Below, in pieces: positions 52,726 to 61,043 of a stretch of 64,000 nt of DNA. Each line of letters starts with the position of its first letter. Position 1 is the first letter of the stretch. Made by a program: the position numbers and the translations under genes. Under the pieces are notes generated by a model that saw only the letters and a program-made list of their open reading frames with translations, searched no databases and had not been told where the DNA came from. Source of the stretch: Kibdelosporangium philippinense (lineage in GTDB: Bacteria > Actinomycetota > Actinomycetes > Mycobacteriales > Pseudonocardiaceae); contig NZ_JAJVCN010000003.1 in assembly GCF_021390435.2 (NCBI RefSeq), positions 1,183,501 to 1,247,500 on the forward strand, in the 5' to 3' direction.

Positions 52726-53702
52726 TGGTTGACCCAGCTCTCCCGGTTACGGTCGACGTCCTGAGCCGGAAGCGTCGCCTCGACATCGGCGGGCATGGGT
52801 GCGGACTTCTGCCACGCCTCCGGCAACGCGACGCCGTCCCGCGCGGGGTAGACGTACATCTGGTCCGGCACCTCGGCCTGGAACTGCTGGGAGAGCATGA
52901 AATCCAGGACCTTCTTGGCACCTTCGGGGTTCTTGGCGCCCTGCAGGACGCCCGCGTACTCGACCTGCCGGTAGCAGGTGTCCAGGAGGGCCTTGGTGTC
53001 CGGCGTCGCGGCGGGGCTGGAGGCGTAGGAGACGACGAGCGGTCGCGTGCCTTTGCCTGTCCCGGAGAACTCCTGGTTGTAGGCCTCTTCCCAGCCGCTG
53101 ACGACCTTGACCCCGTTGGCCTTCAACTTGGTCCAGTACTCCTGCCAGCCATCCTCCCCGGCGTGCAGGATGGTGCCGAGCAGGAAGGCAAGGCCCGGTG
53201 AGCTGGTCGCAGGGCTCTCGACCACGAGCATGTCCTTGTACCTCGAGTCGGTGAGGTCCTCGTACGTCTTAGGCTCAGGCACGCCCTTGAGCCCGCCCGT
53301 GTGCACGTTGACGCACACGTCACCGATGTCGATCGCCGTCAGCCGGTTGGTCGCGTCAAGCTGGTAACGCTTGTTCGCCCCCTGCGCCTCGTAGGGTTGG
53401 AACACGTTCTCATTGAGCGCCCGTGACGCGAACGTCGAATCAATGCCGTAAGCAATGTCACCAATCGGGTTGGCCTTCGTCAGCACAAGCTGATTGGTCA
53501 GCGCCCCGGCGTCACCGGATTTTCTCAGCTCAACCTTGATCCCGCTCGTCTTCTGGAACTCATCAAGGAGCTCTTTCCGTACAGCGAAAGAATCGTGCGT
53601 GACCAGGGTGACTGTCTGCTGGTTGGCGGGCTGGGGTTGCTCGGTCGTGAGCGAGCACCCCGCCGTGACCAGCGCGATCGCGACAACTGCTATTCGAAGC
53701 AC
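52701..53702 (-). CDS. Thiamine-binding lipoprotein (TbpA/ThiB type)
   Basis: 333 residues from GTG 53702, with GGAGG (complement of 53711-53715) eight bases upstream. Lipobox ALVTAGCS. The body has TLVTHDSFAV, IAYGIDSTFASRAL and AIDIGDVCVNV, matching thiamine-binding proteins of the TbpA family. It is the first gene of a three-gene uptake operon under a TPP riboswitch. Confidence 0.92.
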   Translation of the reverse strand: MLRIAVVAIALVTAGCSLTTEQPQPANQQTVTLVTHDSFAVRKELLDEFQKTSGIKVELRKSGDAGALTNQLVLTKANPIGDIAYGIDSTFASRALNENVFQPYEAQGANKRYQLDATNRLTAIDIGDVCVNVHTGGLKGVPEPKTYEDLTDSRYKDMLVVESPATSSPGLAFLLGTILHAGEDGWQEYWTKLKANGVKVVSGWEEAYNQEFSGTGKGTRPLVVSYASSPAATPDTKALLDTCYRQVEYAGVLQGAKNPEGAKKVLDFMLSQQFQAEVPDQMYVYPARDGVALPEAWQKSAPMPADVEATLPAQDVDRNRESWVNQWRSLVQG

Positions 53703-53715
53703 CGTGTGTTCCTCC

Positions 53716-53805
53716 GTCCCTGCGCCGGCATGACCCGGATCAGGTTCTTACGGTCGAGGGCTGGTTCGCCCTCCTCTCAGCCCGGTTGCACCGGACTCCC
53801 GTGGC
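53716..53805 (-). promoter_or_regulatory. TPP (thi-box) riboswitch
   Basis: Read on the minus strand, the conserved parts are GGGAGTCCGG, CTGAGAGGAGGGC, and CTGATCCGGGTCATGCCGGC followed by GCAGGGA, in the correct order and spacing for the THI element. TGAGA is at the complement of 53775-53779. It ends directly before the RBS of the thiamine-binding protein gene, so control may be translational. Confidence 0.97.
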
Positions 53806-53821
53806 AGAACCGAGAGCATAG

Positions 53822-54145
53822 ATGCACGATGGAGGAATGGCCGAACTGCTGACTTCCGAAGAGCTGACCTCGGCGCTGACCCACCTGCCAGCGTGGCGCC
53901 ATTCGGGCTCGTCGATCACCCGAACAGTGGAGTTCGCGAGCTTCCCCCAGGCGATCCAGGTGGTGAATCGCGTGGCTGAGATCGCGGAGAACGACGACCA
54001 CCATCCGGACATCGACATCCGCTGGCGGACTTTGACGTTCGTGCTGAGCACACATTCGGCTGGCGGGTTGACTAGCAAGGACACCGCCCTGGCCACCGAG
54101 ATCGACGCTGTCATCGAGGCAATCCGCCCTGAATCCGGGGAGTGA
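53822..54145 (+). CDS. Pterin-4a-carbinolamine dehydratase
   Basis: 107 residues. Active-site residues in ENDDHHPDIDIRWRTLTFVL, a motif specific to PCD/DCoH proteins, which dehydrate 4a-hydroxytetrahydropterins. The start may be ATG 53822 or ATG 53837 (MAELLTSEEL); the second agrees better with relatives but has its GGAGG only one base away. It is divergent from the riboswitch-controlled operon. Confidence 0.92.
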   Translation: MHDGGMAELLTSEELTSALTHLPAWRHSGSSITRTVEFASFPQAIQVVNRVAEIAENDDHHPDIDIRWRTLTFVLSTHSAGGLTSKDTALATEIDAVIEAIRPESGE

Positions 54146-54704
54146 CCCGACTGCCCAGGCTTCGCGCTCAGCCCCTCAGGTTCACCAGCGAGCCCTCCAC
54201 CTTCGCGGCCCGCCTGAGTCGGCTGGCCCCCGCCCGCCTGGTCTACCCTGCAGCCACCCCTGACCTGCACGAACCCAAAACTGTCGTACCCACGGCGTAA
54301 CGTAAAAATCAGGGGTCCCCCTGGGGAATTGCTGTTGCGGTCGAGGGTGCGCGAAGACCGTCGCCGGGGCCTACGGGTGCGGGGACGGTCGAGGCCTATG
54401 GGGTGCGGAGACCGCCATCGGGTGTACGAGCGCGAGGACCGTCGCCCCGGCCACGGGATCGGTGGCGCCGATCGAACACGAGCCCTCAGTCGCGCTCGGC
54501 CGAAGAATCAGAGGCACCCCAGGACTCCATCGCGCCCGGGCCATCGAAAGTGCACCGAGACATCGGCAAGTTTCCGGTGCCACAAAACCAACCTCCTACC
54601 TCCGATTGGCCTGCGGTAAAAGGGCCGATCGGAGGTTGTTCGCGACATGAACGTGCCGTTTAGCTACGGGAATGGGGGGATTCACCGGAAGCGAGGTACG
54701 TTCC
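54146..54704. other. Long non-coding stretch with a dispersed repeat and short tandem repeats
   Basis: 559 nt without a convincing gene. It holds the inverted copy of the dispersed repeat (54273-54339) and, from about 54368, two adjacent imperfect ~25-bp units beginning GCCTACGGGTGCGG and GCCTATGGGGTGCGG. The last ~80 nt should hold the M28 peptidase promoter. Confidence 0.55.
54273..54339 (-). repeat. Dispersed ~65-bp repeat, copy 3 (inverted)
   Basis: On the minus strand it reads CAACAGCAATTCC, then CTGATTTTTACGTTACG, then GGGTACGACAGTTTTG, matching 24008-24072. It lies between the carbinolamine dehydratase and M28 genes. Confidence 0.75.
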
Positions 54705-56069
54705 ATGGCTGATCTGAGCAGACGTCGGGTGTTCACCGGCGCGGTGGCACTGGCAGGGGCTGCGACGATCGGACTCAATCCGGTCGCGGCCGCGCAGGCG
54801 ACGCGGCAACGCACCGGTGCTCAGCACGCGCCGTCGCTGAACTTCGGCGACTTCCCTGTCGTGGCAAGGGTTCGCGCACGCCGGGCCTTGGAGCACCTGC
54901 AAGTGCTCAGCGACAAGATCGGCCCTCGAATCGCTGGTACAGAAGGCGAACTGCGCGCCAAGGACTACATCGCGCGGGTGCTACGCGATCTGCGATACCA
55001 GGTTTCGTTGCAGCCCTTCAAGATCGCAGACAAGTTCCTCGGTTCGGTCCGCGTTGGCAAGGACACGTGGCAGACGGGTTCGTCGCCGCAAGGCTTGCAA
55101 GACGCTACGCGTGAAGGCGTTGTGCTCGATGTCGGCGATGGTTCGAACATTCCGGCAGACGTGACCGGAAAGATCGTGTTCATCGGCGCGGTCACGAACG
55201 TCGCCGACGCGTATTTGACTGCGGCCCAACGGGGTGCGATCGCCGTACTGCTCGGCAGGATCGGGGCGGACCCGCTGCGCAGGCTTTCCGCGTTCTCGCC
55301 GACTTTGCCGACGCCGGTCACCATTCCGGTCCTCGGCCTCGCGCAGGTTCAGACCGAGCGGTTACGTGAGCGGCTCGCCAAAGGCACCGTCAAAGTCAAG
55401 GTGTCCTCGGTGCAGCACAAGAACCTGACGTCCCACAACGTCATCGCCGAACGTCCGGCGACTTTCCACAACCCTGACAACAAAGTCGTCATGGTGACCG
55501 CGCATTACGACAGCGTTCCCGGTTCACCTGGCGCCAACGATGACGGCAGCGGCACCGTACTGTGCCTCGAACTCGCCCGGGTGCTGCGTCATCTTCCGAC
55601 GAACAAAGCAATCCGCTTCGCACTGTGGGGATCGGAAGAGTACGGCCTGATCGGCTCGCGGCATTATGTGTCGCAACTGGCCGAGCCGGACATCAAGCGG
55701 ATCAGCGGCACATTCCAGAACGACATGGTCGCCACCGCCTACGACCCGGCGCACATCTACTGGCTGCTGTCGGTCGACGGCGCCAACAACGCGACGACGC
55801 AAGCCGTTGCCGCAGCGGCAAAGCGCCTTGGTTACGAGCCGCGGACAAAGGGTCCGGTCGCTCGTGGTTCCAGCGATCACGTGCCGTTCCACGAAAAGGG
55901 CGTGCCCGCGGCCAACTTCAGCTGGCGTGGAGAGGGCGGCCCTGCTCTGCTCGAGCCGACATACCACACGCCTGAGGACACCATTGCCGACAACATCAGC
56001 CTTGAGCGCCTTCAGGTTTCGCTCGAACTGATCGGCGCGGCCGCGTACGACCTCCTGCGCCAACGCTGA
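54705..56069 (+). CDS. TAT-exported M28-family aminopeptidase
   Basis: 454 residues from ATG 54705 with GAGG upstream. A twin-arginine signal (LSRRRVFTGAVALAGAATIG) precedes a PA-domain-like insert and the M28 catalytic core: HYDSVPGSPGANDDGSG (His and Asp ligands), WGSEEYGLIGS (Glu pair) and SDHVPFHEKG (last His). It would be folded before export and act as a secreted zinc aminopeptidase. Confidence 0.93.
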   Translation: MADLSRRRVFTGAVALAGAATIGLNPVAAAQATRQRTGAQHAPSLNFGDFPVVARVRARRALEHLQVLSDKIGPRIAGTEGELRAKDYIARVLRDLRYQVSLQPFKIADKFLGSVRVGKDTWQTGSSPQGLQDATREGVVLDVGDGSNIPADVTGKIVFIGAVTNVADAYLTAAQRGAIAVLLGRIGADPLRRLSAFSPTLPTPVTIPVLGLAQVQTERLRERLAKGTVKVKVSSVQHKNLTSHNVIAERPATFHNPDNKVVMVTAHYDSVPGSPGANDDGSGTVLCLELARVLRHLPTNKAIRFALWGSEEYGLIGSRHYVSQLAEPDIKRISGTFQNDMVATAYDPAHIYWLLSVDGANNATTQAVAAAAKRLGYEPRTKGPVARGSSDHVPFHEKGVPAANFSWRGEGGPALLEPTYHTPEDTIADNISLERLQVSLELIGAAAYDLLRQR

Positions 56070-56074
56070 GGAGG

Positions 56075-56110
56075 AACCGGGGGCCCTGCCGTGCGGCAGG
56101 GCCCCGGTTT
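56075..56110. terminator. Bidirectional hairpin terminator
   Basis: Stem AACCGGGG(G)CCCTGCC, loop GTGC, stem GGCAGGGCCCCGGTT with one bulged G, followed by TTT. It is placed between the M28 gene and the convergent small membrane protein gene. Confidence 0.8.
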
Positions 56111-56116
56111 GCTTGG

Positions 56117-56269
56117 CTAGTAATAGGTCTTGCGGCCCAGCGGACGGCCGACGGCGCCGAGCACCGTGAGGATCAAGCCGATGACCAGCAGGATCCCGCC
56201 GATCGTCGTCAGGATCGAGATACCGGCTAACAAGCCGATTACCAGCAGGATCGCACCGAGAATAATCAT
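56117..56269 (-). CDS. Small membrane protein (DUF6131-like)
   Basis: 50 residues from ATG 56269 (RBS GGAGGTG). Two hydrophobic helices (IILGAILLVIGLLAGI and TTIGGILLVIGLILTVLG) and a short basic tail GRPLGRKTYY. This pattern is common in actinobacteria, often induced by stress; function unknown. Confidence 0.8.
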   Translation of the reverse strand: MIILGAILLVIGLLAGISILTTIGGILLVIGLILTVLGAVGRPLGRKTYY

Positions 56270-56323
56270 GACACCTCCATGGGGACCTACCTGAGGAGTT
56301 GCCACCCGCGCCGCAGTCGAAAC

Positions 56324-56713
56324 CTAGGATTGCTGAGCGCTCTGCCAAAGACCGAGCAGGTTGCCCTCGGTGTCCTTGAAGTACGCCGCGAACCCCATGT
56401 CGCCGACCGGTGCCTTGGCCGTGACGGTCAGACCGCCGAGCTTCTCGATCTTCTCAAGCGCGTGGTCGATCTCCGGGACGTCGATGACGAGCACCGGCGA
56501 CGTCGCCGCGTTGACGCCACGTGCGAACATCCCACCATTGATGAAGCCAGGTTCGGTCGGACCGGTCTGCATGTCGGTGGGACCGGAGGAGACCAAGTTG
56601 TACTGCATCTCCGGCATACTCATGATGTCCCAGCCAAACGCCTCCTGATAGAAACCTTTGGCGCGCTCAGCGTCATCGAACGGGACCTCGAAGTGTACGA
56701 CTCTGCCACTCAT
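56324..56713 (-). CDS. VOC/glyoxalase-fold protein
   Basis: 129 residues. Starts RVVHFEVPFDDAERAKGFYQ, followed by FGWDI and ends with MGFAAYFKDTEGNLLGLWQ, the two halves of a vicinal-oxygen-chelate repeat with its His and Glu. Substrate unknown. Confidence 0.9.
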   Translation of the reverse strand: MSGRVVHFEVPFDDAERAKGFYQEAFGWDIMSMPEMQYNLVSSGPTDMQTGPTEPGFINGGMFARGVNAATSPVLVIDVPEIDHALEKIEKLGGLTVTAKAPVGDMGFAAYFKDTEGNLLGLWQSAQQS

Positions 56714-56756
56714 CGCTCTCGCCTCCCGGTGTCAGGGAAACGACGGTAGACCTCGC

Positions 56757-57329
56757 TCAGCATTTCCGCCAGGACAACCGGAACGTCGATGAAACACTGC
56801 TGTCAGTGGAGTCCATGGTCATGAAAGTCGTCGCCGACTTTCCCACAACACGCAGTTCGGCGTTGATACTCAACGGTTTCCGCTGCCGGCACGGTCCATG
56901 CAGGACATCCTGTGGCGGAAGCTGATCGGTGACCTGCCAGTTGTCGCTGACCGGTCCCGGTATCGTGTGCGAACTGTGCCGGGTAGGCATGCCAGGGAAA
57001 AAGTAATGCCCCTTCGCGATTCCCCGTGACCCAGCACCAATATGCGCGAACCCGCGATAATCGGTCTGCGCGATGCCATACGTGTAGTCATCTGGATGAT
57101 TCACCCGCACACTGATCTCACACGTCTTGCGCACCTCAGAACTGTGCGCCTGAACAATGAAATCGCTGTAGGTCACCGTGAACGCCTCATTGTCCAAGGA
57201 CATCGCCACAGCGGCACTACCCGCCGCGCACCCGTCTCCCTTGAGGCTGAGCACCTCGATCGTGACTGGCCCCGGCGGCGGGACAACGGAAGCGAAGGCG
57301 AGAATGACCGTGGCCAAGGCATTCAGCAT
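56757..57329 (-). CDS. Secreted DUF4360-like protein
   Basis: 190 residues with an N-terminal signal peptide (LATVILAFASVVPPPG). The mature part has the DUF4360 pattern: GDGCAAGSAAVAMSLDNEAF, TVTYSDFIVQ, TCEISVRVNHPDDYTYGIAQ and a second Cys pair near the C-terminus, with a beta-rich fold. Function unknown. Confidence 0.82.
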   Translation of the reverse strand: MLNALATVILAFASVVPPPGPVTIEVLSLKGDGCAAGSAAVAMSLDNEAFTVTYSDFIVQAHSSEVRKTCEISVRVNHPDDYTYGIAQTDYRGFAHIGAGSRGIAKGHYFFPGMPTRHSSHTIPGPVSDNWQVTDQLPPQDVLHGPCRQRKPLSINAELRVVGKSATTFMTMDSTDSSVSSTFRLSWRKC

Positions 57330-57564
57330 GGCAACCTCCTGAGCGACGGCGGCACGCTATCGCCAAGGGCGCCATCGGCAACACCGCCGGGAGACCGGCT
57401 CAGGATTCCCCCGAACGACGCAGCCCTGCCCACCATCGCCGACCGCCGAAAAGAGCGGTCGCTGATCCGCTGACCAGACCCGACATATAATGTTTCCGCA
57501 GGTAGGAGGTCCGCTTTCGGATGTGCGAGTAGCTTGTGGCGATGCGAGTCGCTACCGCTGACGT

Positions 57565-58140
57565 GTGACCGCTCTACCGGACTGGATGCGCCCTCCTCGC
57601 GCCGAGGGCTGGTACGCGGATGACCTGGACGGTCTCCAGGACGCACCCCGCCACACAGAGCTCATCGACGGAGCGCTCGTATTCATGATGTCTCCGCAGC
57701 GGTCATGGCACGGCCGCATCGTTACTGGGCTCACAGTGGCCTTAACGGACCAAGCCCCCGACGGCATCGAAGTCGAACGCGTGATGACGATCAGGCTGGA
57801 TGTACGGAACCGGCCGGAAACCGATGTCCTCGTAACAACCGCCCCCTACGAGCCGGACCGAACGTGGTACGCCCCGGCTGACGTGCTGCTTGCCGTAGAG
57901 GTCGTCTCCCCGGAGTCCGCTCATCGCGACTCCACCGTCAAGCTCCGCAAATACGCTGAGGCCGGTATCGCGCACTACTGGATCGTCGAAGAGCAGGACA
58001 CGAAGCCAGTAGTGCATGTCTACGAGCTGGACGCACCGACCACCACCTATGTCCCGGCGGGAATATTCAGGGGCACGCTGGACCGTCCAGTCCCGTTCCC
58101 CATCGCCCTTGACCTGGACAATCTCATCCGGATGAAGTGA
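57565..58140 (+). CDS. Uma2-family (DUF820) PD-(D/E)XK nuclease-like protein
   Basis: 191 residues from GTG 57565. The nuclease core is visible in TELIDGALVFM, RPETDVLVTT and LLAVEVVSPESAHRDSTVKLRKY. These proteins are numerous in actinomycetes and cyanobacteria; a cellular role has not been settled. It stands alone in a 235-nt upstream gap. Confidence 0.88.
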   Translation: MTALPDWMRPPRAEGWYADDLDGLQDAPRHTELIDGALVFMMSPQRSWHGRIVTGLTVALTDQAPDGIEVERVMTIRLDVRNRPETDVLVTTAPYEPDRTWYAPADVLLAVEVVSPESAHRDSTVKLRKYAEAGIAHYWIVEEQDTKPVVHVYELDAPTTTYVPAGIFRGTLDRPVPFPIALDLDNLIRMK

Positions 58141-58161
58141 GCAAGGGACCGCTCCAGCCCG

Positions 58162-59961
58162 TCACTTCACGTGCTGATCGATGCCGCCGGTCGTATGACC
58201 AGCAATGATCCGCACGGGAGTGGCGGAATCGAAAGACGCCGCGTCCTTGTACCAAACCGGCTGGAACGTCACTTCCCTGAAGTGGACCTTGACCTGCTGC
58301 GTAGCCAAGCCGTCGATCGTGTAACCCCGGCCGGAATCGGTAACGACCGGCCCGGCGACATCCCCGGTCCAGGCATTCACCACCGTCACCTCGACAGAGC
58401 TGGTTTCCTGCCCCTCGACGCTCGTGACGCCGCTCAAACTCCCACCGGCCGACAAGGTCTCGACGGCAGCCGCGGTGTTATGACCCGAGTTGACCTTCAC
58501 CTTGGCTGCGTGGAACCGGTCAGCCGCGTTGCCTGACCACTGCCATGCGTGTTTCCCGGCAGACGACGTGAACTCAAGCGGCCACCAATAAGGACCAAGC
58601 CCGGTCACTGTGTACGCGCCCTGAGCATCAGTCGTTGCCGCACCAGAATTGTCCGAACTCGTTGTAGCGTAAGGGAAAACCTTGACCCCGCCGAACGGGT
58701 CGCCGGTCTGCTTGTCTTTGACGATGCCAGAAATCGTGCCAGCCGGGTCGAGGCGGATCGGCGGAACCTTGGTGTACGTCCCGGGCTTGCCGTCGATCTC
58801 ACGAGCGAGTTCTTGAATGCCCGTGCCACCGCCCAACCTGCCAACCCACTGCATGCCGTGCGTTGTGTCGCCAGGCCGTACGAAAAGGTTGTAGACGGCA
58901 GGAGCAAGCGGGCCGATGGTGACCGCCCCGGTCTGATCACTGCACCACGACCTGACACCCGAATCAGACACACCACGATCAGCGACCGGTTGCGTACATG
59001 CGCCAGCAACGGGATCGCCGGTCTTGGCGTCCCTGATGGTCGTTTGGATCGCGACGGCAGGCTTCGCCTTCACCGTGACCTTGGTGACCTCGCCAGGCCG
59101 AACAGTGACCCTGACCGTGTCGGGCGAGAAGTGGGTTTTCTGGGTGACCGTGACGGCGAGGCCGTACGTCCCGCGGACGAGCTTATGGTCGACCTGCCCT
59201 GTCGTCGTACAGGACCGGTCCCGGCGCCCAGGCACGAAAACGCAGAACTCATTGACGGGCGCGCCAGTCACTTCGTCCACAACAGACAGATCCACCACAC
59301 CCCGCGGAAAGATCTGCTCATCGACAACAGGTTCGACACCCGCAGGCACAGTTACCACTTCCGCCTCTTCCGGCGTGTCTTTCTGGTGGTACCACTGGTT
59401 TCCGAGGGCTTCGGTCAGGATCTCGACGCGATAGCGCGCTGGCCACAACCCATCGACGCGATACGTGCCATCCGCAGCCACGCCGACCGAGTTCCAGATC
59501 TGCTGTGGATAGTCGGCATCGTGCACCCGCACGCGTGCTCGAAAACCGGGCATGTCAGCCGTCACCACGCCGCGCACCACGCCCTCCCCCGTCGGGCGCA
59601 ACCCCAAATCCAGTTGCCCGCCGGAAAGGTGTGCAGTCTTCGCGGTCGCGATACCGCGCGCGTCGCCGCCGTTGTCGGAGTTCCACGTGTCGGCATAGCC
59701 CGCCGCTGACACCTTGACCTTGTAGTCCTGCCCGGTCGGCGCGGTCGACTCAACCCTATATCTGCCCGCTTGGTCGGCACATGTGTGCGCGACCTCGACG
59801 TTGCTGGAGTCGAAGACCGTCACACAGGCCTCGCCCACCGGCTGACCGGTGAACCTCGCGGAAATTGTTCCGCTCGCCAGGACATTCTCAGCATTGGCAG
59901 TACCAGCCAACGAACCGAACAAGGCGAGCACGGCCACAAATGCCGTGATTCGACGTCTCAC
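58162..59961 (-). CDS. Secreted protein with repeated carboxypeptidase-regulatory-like domains
   Basis: 599 residues with a Sec signal (AFVAVLALFGSLAGTANAE). At least five Ig-like/carboxypeptidase regulatory repeats follow, each with a stretch like SGTISARFTGQPVGEACVTV, GRYRVES or GAYTVTGLGPYWWPLEF. It lacks a visible cell-wall anchor or catalytic domain and is probably an extracellular binding or structural protein. Confidence 0.85.
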   Translation of the reverse strand: MRRRITAFVAVLALFGSLAGTANAENVLASGTISARFTGQPVGEACVTVFDSSNVEVAHTCADQAGRYRVESTAPTGQDYKVKVSAAGYADTWNSDNGGDARGIATAKTAHLSGGQLDLGLRPTGEGVVRGVVTADMPGFRARVRVHDADYPQQIWNSVGVAADGTYRVDGLWPARYRVEILTEALGNQWYHQKDTPEEAEVVTVPAGVEPVVDEQIFPRGVVDLSVVDEVTGAPVNEFCVFVPGRRDRSCTTTGQVDHKLVRGTYGLAVTVTQKTHFSPDTVRVTVRPGEVTKVTVKAKPAVAIQTTIRDAKTGDPVAGACTQPVADRGVSDSGVRSWCSDQTGAVTIGPLAPAVYNLFVRPGDTTHGMQWVGRLGGGTGIQELAREIDGKPGTYTKVPPIRLDPAGTISGIVKDKQTGDPFGGVKVFPYATTSSDNSGAATTDAQGAYTVTGLGPYWWPLEFTSSAGKHAWQWSGNAADRFHAAKVKVNSGHNTAAAVETLSAGGSLSGVTSVEGQETSSVEVTVVNAWTGDVAGPVVTDSGRGYTIDGLATQQVKVHFREVTFQPVWYKDAASFDSATPVRIIAGHTTGGIDQHVK

Positions 59962-60201
59962 GCTACCCTCCCCTGACAGCTGGTCAGGAATCTAGCGGGC
60001 GCCAGGAATCGCTGTCAGTGCCCGATCGCGCCGACAAGCGTTCCAATTGGCCGGACGTCAAGGCTTTTCCAGGCGCCAGAACGTAGGACGCCACGTTGCT
60101 AGGCATAACACTCCTTCACCGGGCTTCCTTCTCGTTGGCCAGACAGACACTCAACGCGGTGAGTACGGTGTGACGAAACGTGTTCATCGGAAAGGATCAC
60201 G

Positions 60202-60717
60202 GTGACGGATCCAGAGCAGATCGTTGCGGACTACGAGCTGCGTACCGCGGAATTGCTTGAGCGGCTGAAGAGGCCAAGACCAAGCTCAAGGACTTGACCG
60301 GTACCGCTACGAGCCAGGACGGCGCGGTGACTGTGACCGTCGGTGTCGCCGGTGCGCTGGTCCGCCTGTCTTTCGGGCCGAAGGCCGACCAGATGCCCAA
60401 GGAGCGGCTTGCCTCCCTCGTCATGAGCACCGCGAGACGAGCGCAGGCGCAGGCCGCAGGGCAGATCAGCGCGATCATGGAACCGCTGATCGGCGCGGAC
60501 AGCGACGCGATGCACTTCGTCAACGAGCAGATCCCGGCCGTCGACCTGCCAGACGAAACGGAAGAGTCTCCGCCCATGCGACGACTGGCCACACTCAACG
60601 AGGACCAAGAGGGCCGAGCAACACGCACAGGCACCGCCCGCTCGTCGCGCTCCCACTCCCGATGACGACGACATCGACTATGACCAACACGACCTGTTCA
60701 AAAGGGGTGAGCATTGA
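60202..60717 (+). pseudogene. YbaB/EbfC-family nucleoid-associated protein with two compensating frameshifts
   Basis: The first frame starts at GTG 60202 (TDPEQIVADYELRTAELLERLK). Near 60270 one base seems missing: the next frame continues AKTKLKDLTGTATSQDGAVT with the YbaB core VTVGVAGALVRLSFGP and continues to about 60600. The original frame then resumes (RAEQHAQAPPARRAPTP, DDDDIDYDQHDLFKRGEH) to TGA 60715-60717, which overlaps the next ATG (TGATG). Intact, the protein would have about 171 residues. Either these are sequencing errors or the gene is defective. Confidence 0.75.
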
Positions 60718-61043
60718 TGCCCGACGGCTTCGCGGTCGACCTCAACGTGCTCGCAGCGCACGAACGCGAACTCAAAGCGCTGATCGCCGGTCTGCCTGAT
60801 GCGGCATCGGCAGGTGCCAACCTGTGGAACCCGCAAGCGTTCGGCGTCGTCGGCATGGTCTTCGCCCAAGTGCTCAACCGGTGGACGAACGACGCTGCTG
60901 AATACGTCGGCAAGGTCAAGGCCGCTGGCGACAGTGTGGCCGATCGATTCACCGCGATGCGCACGGCATACGACGAGAACGACAAGAGTCTGAAGGACGC
61001 GTTCACCAAGTTGCGCGAGGGCATGGACGAGGCGGCGCCATGA
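60717..61043 (+). CDS. DUF2580/EspC-like small helical protein
   Basis: 108 residues from ATG 60717. A helical hairpin with GANLWNPQAFGVVG in the turn and FTAMRTAYDENDKSLKDAF near the end resembles the ESX-secreted or ESX-associated DUF2580 proteins. It overlaps the next gene by 4 nt and the previous by 1 nt. A type VII secretion target is plausible; no secretion genes are in this window. Confidence 0.75.
   Translation: MPDGFAVDLNVLAAHERELKALIAGLPDAASAGANLWNPQAFGVVGMVFAQVLNRWTNDAAEYVGKVKAAGDSVADRFTAMRTAYDENDKSLKDAFTKLREGMDEAAP

Noticed and set aside
54329..54663. Small overlapping frames before the M28 gene
   Set aside because: They overlap one another, have Arg/Pro-rich composition and lack an RBS; the stretch looks non-coding with short repeats.
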